The position numbers were made by a program, and so were the translations under genes. This document shows, piece by piece, positions 56,910 through 63,213 of a DNA stretch of 63,213 nucleotides; the first letter of the stretch is position 1, and each line of letters begins with the position of its first letter. Origin of the DNA: a virus; the IMG/VR virus record IMGVR_UViG_3300022837_000012, positions 1-63,213 of that record; one strand, 5' to 3'. The notes under the pieces were generated by a model. The model ran no database searches and was not told the origin of the DNA. It worked only from the letters and a program-made list of their open reading frames with translations.

Positions 56910-57902
56910 ATGGGATTCATTCAACGTATATTAGAGAAGGTTTTAAGCGATACAGAAGCTCCAGTAGTTGAACCAATCAATACCAATGCGGTTGTTCAAG
57001 GAGACTCTATAACAATAGGTGATAATCAAACTAAAACTGTTCGTTTTGTAAATGGGGCGGACTTAAAAGGTTTTGTAGCGCATGACTTTGATAACGGTTC
57101 ATTAGCTTTTCTAAAGAACGGAAAATACTCCGCACATAGAATGACTATTGCGCCTATTGAGCATGGTTCTTCCGAATATAAAGTTAAAATGTTTAATGGT
57201 GTGTGGGAGCAAGGAAATCTTGTTTGTGATAATTTTGTCGACACAATCAAAGGAGGAACTGTTGAGGGAGTGATTAATAATTCTTCTATATTTGACAAAA
57301 TCAGTCCTGGAGCATCTGTTTCAGGGACTCTAGGAACTCCTAGCATGTTTTCATTGAAAGATGAAATAGCATTCACTGAAGGGACATATGAGGCCAAGAA
57401 CATAAAGTCATTCCCTGCGTCAAGAGTTGCTCAAATGCTCAATCGTCAAATGAATCTCTCTACATTTGGGATTCCAGTATCTGGAGTTAAGAAAGTAGAC
57501 AATAGGTCTTCTAACTTAATAGTGTCAATGTTTAGCTTGAATTCAGGGCAGTATGTAACATTTAAAGACACCGAAGAAAGAGTGTTTTCTTTTCGAGTTC
57601 TACAGTCTTATAAAAGCTCTGGGAAATCAATTGCTCTAAAAGAATTAACGCACGATGGGAATGAGGTTAAGTTGACTTGGAATCATTTTAGAGTAAGCAC
57701 GATTTCAGATTATAACCCCATAGACTTCGAAGCTCGCTCTAGCATCCGAATAGGAGCGGAGATGAGAATCCCAAAACTGTTTCAGGATAACATTATGAAT
57801 GATATCCAAGAGATTGTTATATCAAACGATAAGCCTGAGTTGCCAACTTTAAAAGCTGTAGACAAAGAGTCAGGATTTGTTCCACAAAAAATCAAATTTT
57901 AA
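56910..57902 (+). CDS. Hypothetical virion protein, 330 aa
   Basis: Starts MGFIQRILEKVLSDTEAPVV, then a beta-rich body (ITIGDNQTKTVRFVNGADLK; SPGASVSGTLGTPSMFSLKD) without membrane segments. It sits between baseplate genes and a membrane protein under its own late element, so a baseplate or tail structural role is likely. No family recognised. Confidence 0.6.
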   Translation: MGFIQRILEKVLSDTEAPVVEPINTNAVVQGDSITIGDNQTKTVRFVNGADLKGFVAHDFDNGSLAFLKNGKYSAHRMTIAPIEHGSSEYKVKMFNGVWEQGNLVCDNFVDTIKGGTVEGVINNSSIFDKISPGASVSGTLGTPSMFSLKDEIAFTEGTYEAKNIKSFPASRVAQMLNRQMNLSTFGIPVSGVKKVDNRSSNLIVSMFSLNSGQYVTFKDTEERVFSFRVLQSYKSSGKSIALKELTHDGNEVKLTWNHFRVSTISDYNPIDFEARSSIRIGAEMRIPKLFQDNIMNDIQEIVISNDKPELPTLKAVDKESGFVPQKIKF

Positions 57903-57903
57903 T

Positions 57904-58461
57904 ATGATGCCTTTAAGCTGGAGAATAGAAAAGTTTATTTACGCACTGTGGCATGCCGCCGTAGTCGGGATTTGGCTGTTTTGGATGGGCCCTGTTGAGC
58001 ATTACAAACTAGACAAATGGCTCACTGGAACATTCGGGGACTTAGCAGGAGAAATGATTCGTCATGGCTTAACTCTTTACGTAGTTTGGCAAATTGTAAT
58101 TTTTTTTCTACATATAAATAACGCTTTGACAGGTAAGTTTCATATTTATTTTAATCAGGGCTCATTTGGAAACTTTATAAGAAATCAGGCAATGATGTTA
58201 CAACAAGGCTCAGGTAGAAACTTAGGACCAACTTCTTATTACAACATTAATCGAGTGATTGCTTTTAGAGAGTCAAAAATGGGTGCGGTGAGTCAAAGTG
58301 AGGCTGCGGAAATATTAGTTAAAACATCAATGCTAGATGCTATATCATCTGGAGCTTATCAAGGGCATAATTCTAAGAGAGCTGCTTCAAATCTAAATTC
58401 TAGATTAGGAGCAATGGGGCAGAGCGATGGTTTAAAGTTCTTGATGAATCAAAAAGATTAA
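57904..58461 (+). CDS. Membrane protein, 185 aa
   Basis: ATG 57904 (MMPLSWRIEKFIYALWHAAV) replaces an earlier TTG inside the previous gene. Two membrane segments: ALWHAAVVGIWLFWM (about 13-28) and LTLYVVWQIVIFFLHI (about 56-71), then a soluble helical C-terminal half. It directly follows the 330-residue gene. Possibly a tail-associated membrane-contact protein; unproven. Confidence 0.6.
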   Translation: MMPLSWRIEKFIYALWHAAVVGIWLFWMGPVEHYKLDKWLTGTFGDLAGEMIRHGLTLYVVWQIVIFFLHINNALTGKFHIYFNQGSFGNFIRNQAMMLQQGSGRNLGPTSYYNINRVIAFRESKMGAVSQSEAAEILVKTSMLDAISSGAYQGHNSKRAASNLNSRLGAMGQSDGLKFLMNQKD

Positions 58462-58463
58462 AC

Positions 58464-58670
58464 ATGAGTCGACTAACGATAGACTGTATTAAAAAAGAAT
58501 GTGCTGATAATGAGCTAGCTTTTCGCCGTGGTAAATTTAAAAACGGCAACAAATACAGAGTTAGTATTTTGATGAATACTCAAAAGCTTGTGTGGCCCTG
58601 CAGAACACTTAAACAGTGCAAGGAAGCTATTATACAAGCTATGTTTTTAAAAGAAATAGAATTCGCTTAG
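58464..58670 (+). CDS. Small basic hypothetical protein, 68 aa
   Basis: MSRLTIDCIKKECADNELAF followed by a basic mixed alpha/beta segment (RGKFKNGNKYRVSILMNTQK). Two bases after the membrane protein gene and followed by a terminator, so the last gene of this unit. Function unknown. Confidence 0.6.
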   Translation: MSRLTIDCIKKECADNELAFRRGKFKNGNKYRVSILMNTQKLVWPCRTLKQCKEAIIQAMFLKEIEFA

Positions 58671-58695
58671 TGAAAATGTTTACGTGAAAAGAAAA

Positions 58696-58724
58696 AAGGC
58701 TACCCTCCAAGGTGGCTTTTTTTC
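58696..58724 (+). terminator. Rho-independent terminator
   Basis: Stem GGCTACC / GGTGGCT around a short CTCCAA loop, then seven T residues. Separates the unit above from the tape measure promoter. Confidence 0.75.
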
Positions 58725-58731
58725 TTTATTG

Positions 58732-58747
58732 GTTATTTATAGCAAAG
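58732..58747 (+). promoter_or_regulatory. Late-promoter-like element
   Basis: GTTATTTATAGCAAAG, 9 bases upstream of the tape measure ATG. Confidence 0.55.
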
Positions 58748-58756
58748 AGCTACAGA

Positions 58757-61700
58757 ATGGCCGACAACACGGGAGAAGTATTTAACGAAGATAGTTTCAA
58801 AAAGTATGAAGAGTTTCAGCGAAAGCAGAAACAGGACTCTAACGCTTTATTGAATGTATGGAAGTCGATTACAAGTGAGGTGTTCGGTGTTTCTGGGGCT
58901 GCTTTTTTTGGCGAAATAGAGCGCTCTGCTGAAACGATGGAGACACTTGCAAAGGAGTCTAACAAACTAAAAGGCAACCTAGAAGACGCTAAACTAGCTC
59001 TAGGCAGGGATATTACGGCTCAATTGCAAGGCAGTCTAAAAGTCATATCTGATAACTCAGCTAGTCTTTTATATGACGCTGGTGCGCTTGGTGAAAAGTT
59101 TGAAGATGTTAACCTAACTAAGCTTCAGGATGAGATTGACAAAATATCTAGAAGCGGAGGCTCATTAGCGGAAACTCTTGAAGGATTTAACACCCTAGAG
59201 GAGCAGTTTAGAGTGCTTGAAGACCTTGCTAGCTCAAATGGAGAAGCTATTGCAGGTTATTCTGAAGAGACAAGAGAGTCCATACTTTTAAACACGGGCC
59301 TACTAAGTTCTTTGAGTAATGGGCACGAAAACTTAATCAACGTTCAACTTGAGTACAATGAAGCACTTTTAGAGGCAAACAAGACCAGCGAGAAAGGGCT
59401 AGACATAATGGGTGGACTCAATGAGATGTCTGAGAATTTCAGAAACTCAATGATTAAAGGGTTGTTTGAGTGGGACAAAGTCTCAAATGGCATCCAGAGA
59501 GATTCTGGTATACTGCTTTCTGAAATGGATTCAGTAGCCAATGCTGATTTCACATCAGGTATGGCTGAGTTTGGAATGTCTTTAGCAGATGCAGGCCAAA
59601 TGGTTGGAGAAATCGGGGAGGAGCTTCAAACCACTAGCATGGCCACTAAGGACATGGCGCTTTCTTGGGGAGCAATCTCTATGGCTACAGGAGTAGCTAC
59701 AAAGGAAGTAGCCGAGCTGGGAGCTAACCTAATCAAAATGGGTTATAGCACAGAAGGGGTAAAAGAATATTTTGAAGAAGCAAACAGCGAAGCTAGGATG
59801 CTTGGGGTTAATTCAAAAAACGTGCTTCAGTCTATTAATAAGAATCTCACAAAAATGAAGTCTTTTGGCTTTACTGACGGAGAAGAGTCTCTTGCAAAAA
59901 TGGCTGCAAGAGCTGAACAATTAAGAATTAGTGTTGATAGCATTTTTAATGTTGCAGAAAAAGCAAGAACAATAGAGGGAGCGATGCAAATGGCGGCTGA
60001 CTTACAACTTGCTGCTGGCTCATTTTCAAATTTAAACCCGATGGACTTGTTGGCTGCGTCGCGTAAAGGGCCAAAAGAGTTGCAAAAAATTATTGCAACA
60101 ATGGGCGCGGACATTGGAAGAGTGAATAACGATGGTAAATTCAGTCTTGACCCAATTGATGGAGACAGGCTAAGGATAGCAGCTCAGGCTGTTGGTTTAG
60201 AATATGAAGAAATGTTTTCTATAATCGAAAGAAACGCTCTTGATATGGAGAAGCTTAAAATGTTTAACGGTGGATTAGACTTTACTGAAATGGCTAAAGG
60301 CTTAGATATGGACCCAGAAGCGTTAAGAAGCTCTTTTGCCGACATGATGGAATCAGACGGTAAAGGAGGGTTTAAATTAACAACTGATGGTCAAGCATTT
60401 TTGGATAAGAACGATATCAATAGCTTAGCTAATGTAAACTCTACAAATTTAGCAGCGGCTTTCCAGCAAAAGAAAGAAGACCAAAAAAACATTGACGCCC
60501 AAGCAGCTTCTAATATGTCTTTCAGACAGTCAATGGACGCTTTTATTGCAAGCCTGACAAACACTATAACCGTGTTTCAACCAATGCTGGAATGGATGAC
60601 TCAAGCTATTAGCTGGTTTAGCTCTTTAGGTGGCACTTTTACAAAGTCAATTACAGCAGCTCTTGTGGTAGCAGTGCCGTTGATTGGCTTAATCATAGGA
60701 AGAGGTATAAGTATTGCGTTTGCTGGCAAGATGTCAAAAAGCGCTGGCTCAGGTATAACAGCGCTAGCTAAAAGTCTTGGCGCACTTTCAAAAGTTAAAA
60801 TTAGTATACCAGGCGTAGCGAGGTTTGCTCTTGCTGTAGTCTTAATTGGCGGCGCTGTTGTTGGTTTTTCAGCAGCAATGGCTCAATGGGGCGGGGAGGC
60901 ATCTGCAGACCAAATGGCTACATCTGCTGTATCTCTTTTGATACTGGCGGGAGGTGTAGCTGCGATGGCTGCAATTGGTGCAAAGACTGACATGAAAGGA
61001 GTTGGTAAAGGTTCTTTGGCGATGTTTATAATCGGCGCAGCTATGGTACCGTTTGCATTTGCTCTACAAATGATGAGTGATGTGAAATGGCCCGCTGTGA
61101 TAGCATCTCTTGTTTTTATGGCTGCATCAATAGGGATGGTATTTGCCATAGGAGCTCTATTAGCAGGTCCTCAAGCAATCCTTTTAGCAATAGGGATAGG
61201 GGTGATTCTCGCTATTGGCGGAATGATGGTTCTTATGGCTGTGTCTTTAATGATAGCTGCGGTAGCATTTGAGCGATTAGCAAATGTAAATTGGGATGGC
61301 ATCTCAGCAATGGGCGGTGCATTATTGAGTGCAGCCCCAGGAATAGCTGCGTTTGGTCTTGCTTCTTTAGTTTTTGCTAACCCATTAGTGTTATTAGGTA
61401 TGATGGCAATGGCAGGTAGTATATTAATGATGGGCCATGCGCTGGACCCGTTGGCTACAAATCTAGAAAGAGCAGCCGAAGCAATGAGTAAGTTTGCAGA
61501 TTCTATGAAGGAATTAAAAGCCACTTTGGGCCAAATTGACACAAAGAAGCTTGAGGAAATGCAGAAAATAGCAGATGCAATGTCGACATCGTCTAGCGCA
61601 AACTCTTTAAACGCTTTAGCTGCAGCACTTAGTAGTGCTGTGTCTGGAGGCTCTGGAGGAGCTAGTGGAGATGTTAGAAAAATCGAAATTAAACTCATTG

Positions 61701-61765
61701 GAGAAAATGGTAGAGAAATTAAACACAAAATCCTTAAAGACACTGCTACTCAAAGTGGTCGATGA
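58757..61765 (+). CDS. Tail tape measure protein
   Basis: 1002 residues from ATG 58757 (MADNTGEVFNEDSFKKYEEF); the open frame starts earlier but that part lies in the terminator and promoter. The N-terminal 600 residues are helical and coiled-coil rich, with a repetitive charge pattern. From about residue 625 there are several hydrophobic segments (AALVVAVPLIGLIIG, LAVVLIGGAVVGFSAAM, AILLAIGIGVILAIGGMMVL), typical of the membrane-inserting part of tape measure proteins. It fixes tail length and reaches the host membrane on injection. Confidence 0.8.
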   Translation: MADNTGEVFNEDSFKKYEEFQRKQKQDSNALLNVWKSITSEVFGVSGAAFFGEIERSAETMETLAKESNKLKGNLEDAKLALGRDITAQLQGSLKVISDNSASLLYDAGALGEKFEDVNLTKLQDEIDKISRSGGSLAETLEGFNTLEEQFRVLEDLASSNGEAIAGYSEETRESILLNTGLLSSLSNGHENLINVQLEYNEALLEANKTSEKGLDIMGGLNEMSENFRNSMIKGLFEWDKVSNGIQRDSGILLSEMDSVANADFTSGMAEFGMSLADAGQMVGEIGEELQTTSMATKDMALSWGAISMATGVATKEVAELGANLIKMGYSTEGVKEYFEEANSEARMLGVNSKNVLQSINKNLTKMKSFGFTDGEESLAKMAARAEQLRISVDSIFNVAEKARTIEGAMQMAADLQLAAGSFSNLNPMDLLAASRKGPKELQKIIATMGADIGRVNNDGKFSLDPIDGDRLRIAAQAVGLEYEEMFSIIERNALDMEKLKMFNGGLDFTEMAKGLDMDPEALRSSFADMMESDGKGGFKLTTDGQAFLDKNDINSLANVNSTNLAAAFQQKKEDQKNIDAQAASNMSFRQSMDAFIASLTNTITVFQPMLEWMTQAISWFSSLGGTFTKSITAALVVAVPLIGLIIGRGISIAFAGKMSKSAGSGITALAKSLGALSKVKISIPGVARFALAVVLIGGAVVGFSAAMAQWGGEASADQMATSAVSLLILAGGVAAMAAIGAKTDMKGVGKGSLAMFIIGAAMVPFAFALQMMSDVKWPAVIASLVFMAASIGMVFAIGALLAGPQAILLAIGIGVILAIGGMMVLMAVSLMIAAVAFERLANVNWDGISAMGGALLSAAPGIAAFGLASLVFANPLVLLGMMAMAGSILMMGHALDPLATNLERAAEAMSKFADSMKELKATLGQIDTKKLEEMQKIADAMSTSSSANSLNALAAALSSAVSGGSGGASGDVRKIEIKLIGENGREIKHKILKDTATQSGR

Positions 61766-61777
61766 TTTTTTCTCCCA

Positions 61778-61793
61778 GTTATTTATGGGAAAG
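61778..61793 (+). promoter_or_regulatory. Late-promoter-like element
   Basis: GTTATTTATGGGAAAG, 13 bases upstream of the ATG at 61807. Confidence 0.55.
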
Positions 61794-61806
61794 ATATTAG
61801 CAAGGC

Positions 61807-63213
61807 ATGTACAACACACTTTGGGACCCAAACGACGATAAGGAAAGATTATTCGAGAAATTCACTAAGTACTATGGTGAGTTTTCAGACGATGTTCGCG
61901 AGGATATGCAGTCAAGAAATGTGCAGATACCAACGTCTGTATATGACGTTTTGTATCCAGAGGCGAGAGAAAATCTTCTTTCTAAAAACGTACCAAAAAA
62001 CACAGATATCATTGAAGATACTGAGGTTTATCGTCAAGCAGCTTTAGCTAAAATTGTTCCAGCTATCTCCGATATTAAAGAGTTGTCTGAAACATATCGA
62101 GCAGCTCAGCTTACAAGGAACATTATTAGCGAGACCTCTGTTTTAGAGATATCTAAAAAATATCGACTTGAACAACTCGCTAAAAATGAAACAATTAGCA
62201 CAGAACCTCATTTAAAAAAATCAAAAGACTTTAGAGAGCAAATGCTGTCTAAAAATGTTCCGTTGGAATCAGACTTAGAAGCAGACACAGCATCGCTTCG
62301 AGATGACCAACTTGCTAAGAATGTGTCGAACACATCAGATGTAATCGAGGATACTCAAGACTTTAGAGATGGACAGCTATCAAAAAATGTTTCGTCAGAA
62401 TCAGACCTAGAAACGGACTCAGTTCCCTTCCGAGAAGACGGCTTATCGAACAATGTTCCGTCAGAATCAGACCTTGAAGCAGACACAGCATCGCTTCGAG
62501 ATGACCAACTCGCTAAGAATGTTCCGTCAGAATCAGACCTTGAAGCAGACACAGCATCGCTTCGAGATGACCAACTCGCTAAGAATGTTCCGTCAGAATC
62601 AGACTTGGAAACGGACTCAGTTCCCTTCCGAGAAGACGGCTTATCAAACAATGTTCCGTCAGAATCAGACTTGGAAACGGACTCAGCTCCCTTCCGAGAA
62701 GACGGCTTATCAAACAATGTTCCGTCAGAATCAGACCTTGAAGCAGACACAGCATCACTTCGAGATGACCAACTCGCTAAGAATGTTCCGTCAGAATCAG
62801 ACTTGGAAATGGACTCAATTCCCTTCCGACAAGACGGCTTATCGAACAATGTTCCGTCAGAATCAGACTTGGAAACGGACTCAATTCCTTTCCGACAAGA
62901 CGGCTTATCGAACAATGTTCCATCAGAATCAGACCTGGAAACGGACTCAATTCCCTTCCGAGAAGATGATTTATCGAACAATGTTCCGTCGGAATCAGAC
63001 TTGGAAACGGACTCAATTCCCTTCCGACAAGACGGCTTATCGAACAATGTTCCATCAGAATCAGACCTGGAAACGGACTCAATTCCCTTCCGAGAAGATG
63101 ATTTATCGAACAATGTTCCGTCGGAATCAGACCTGGAAACGGACTCAGTTCCTTTCCGAGAAGATGACTTATCGAACAATGTTCCGTCGGAATCAGACTT
63201 GGAAACGGACTCA
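61807..63213 (+). CDS. 22-residue-repeat protein, 5' part (runs off the window)
   Basis: Open from ATG 61807 to the window end, 469 codons without a stop. After a 50-residue start (MYNTLWDPNDDKERLFEKFT) the whole visible part is built of 22-residue repeats. Early repeats are degenerate (ARENLLSKNVPKNTDIIEDT; YRQAALAKIVPAISDIKELS). From about 62380 they are nearly identical and of two types: SDLEADTASLRDDQLAKNVP and SDLETDSVPFREDGLSNNVP. The protein is highly acidic and probably an elongated solenoid or fibre. It follows the tape measure under a late element, so it is likely a virion protein. No family recognised. Confidence 0.7.
   Translation, partial: MYNTLWDPNDDKERLFEKFTKYYGEFSDDVREDMQSRNVQIPTSVYDVLYPEARENLLSKNVPKNTDIIEDTEVYRQAALAKIVPAISDIKELSETYRAAQLTRNIISETSVLEISKKYRLEQLAKNETISTEPHLKKSKDFREQMLSKNVPLESDLEADTASLRDDQLAKNVSNTSDVIEDTQDFRDGQLSKNVSSESDLETDSVPFREDGLSNNVPSESDLEADTASLRDDQLAKNVPSESDLEADTASLRDDQLAKNVPSESDLETDSVPFREDGLSNNVPSESDLETDSAPFREDGLSNNVPSESDLEADTASLRDDQLAKNVPSESDLEMDSIPFRQDGLSNNVPSESDLETDSIPFRQDGLSNNVPSESDLETDSIPFREDDLSNNVPSESDLETDSIPFRQDGLSNNVPSESDLETDSIPFREDDLSNNVPSESDLETDSVPFREDDLSNNVPSESDLETDS
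62386..63213 (+). repeat. Near-identical 66-base tandem repeats
   Basis: GTTCCGTCAGAATCAGAC recurs every 66 bases (for example at 62455 and 62521) to the end of the window, at least twelve units. Two variants of the unit are interleaved. The period is an exact multiple of three, so the reading frame survives copy-number change. Confidence 0.9.

Noticed and set aside
62355-63179. A 274-residue minus-strand ORF of repeats such as GTLFDKSSSRKGIESVS
   Set aside because: It is the antisense reading of the 66-base repeats. The plus-strand frame has a start codon, a late promoter and a non-repetitive N-terminus; the minus frame has none of these.

Overview
This window is a contiguous piece of a large T4-like contractile-tailed phage (myovirus), most likely infecting a member of the Bacteroidota. 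The phage assignment rests on a nearly full T4-type virion set: prohead protease gp21, scaffold gp22, major capsid gp23, neck gp13/gp14-like proteins, tail sheath gp18, tail tube gp19, large terminase gp17, portal gp20, two gp26-like baseplate proteins and a tape measure protein. The host guess rests on AT-rich DNA, A-rich start-codon contexts with almost no AGGAGG-type ribosome binding sites, and Bacteroidota-style TAnnTTTG promoter boxes upstream of the DNA polymerase and of one small minus-strand gene. Host identity is inference.

Layout. 1-4.6 kb: small virion-type genes, PhoH with an intein, a pair of similar hairpins and a homing-endonuclease remnant. 4.6-10.1 kb: glycosyltransferase, an S24-like gene split in two by a GIY-YIG endonuclease plus small minus-strand genes, and a VWA-domain protein. 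10.2-16.7 kb: head assembly operon ending in gp23 and a terminator. 16.7-22.8 kb, minus strand: a papain-like protein, an eleven-copy tandem array of about 85-residue paralogues with a remnant at each end, an asparaginyl-tRNA synthetase and small unknown genes. 22.8-31.7 kb: neck, nuclease, a large tail-appendage protein and the tail sheath. 31.7-36.9 kb: unknown genes, Ig-like or BppU-like proteins, tail tube and a patatin phospholipase. 37-43.4 kb: terminase and a portal with two inteins. 43.6-51 kb: a DnaE-type DNA polymerase III alpha subunit, fused to a DnaQ-like exonuclease and broken into three ORFs by two split inteins, each break occupied by a Vsr-like homing endonuclease. 51-54 kb: a winged-helix-like protein and a kinase-less three-PAS protein paired with a membrane coiled-coil protein. 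54-63.2 kb: baseplate genes, tape measure and the start of a 22-residue-repeat protein that runs off the window.

Two themes tie the window together. First, about twenty copies of a directional CTATTTAT-(A/G)-rich-AAAC element sit just upstream of virion genes and are absent from polymerase, PhoH and asnS, so this looks like the phage late promoter. Second, homing elements are very dense: four intact inteins, two split inteins, intact endonucleases of GIY-YIG, HNH and Vsr types, and at least one endonuclease remnant.

The strongest candidates for undescribed biology are the tandem paralogue array with mosaic, gene-conversion-like sequence exchange; the twice-fractured, translationally coupled polymerase locus; and the PAS / coiled-coil membrane pair.
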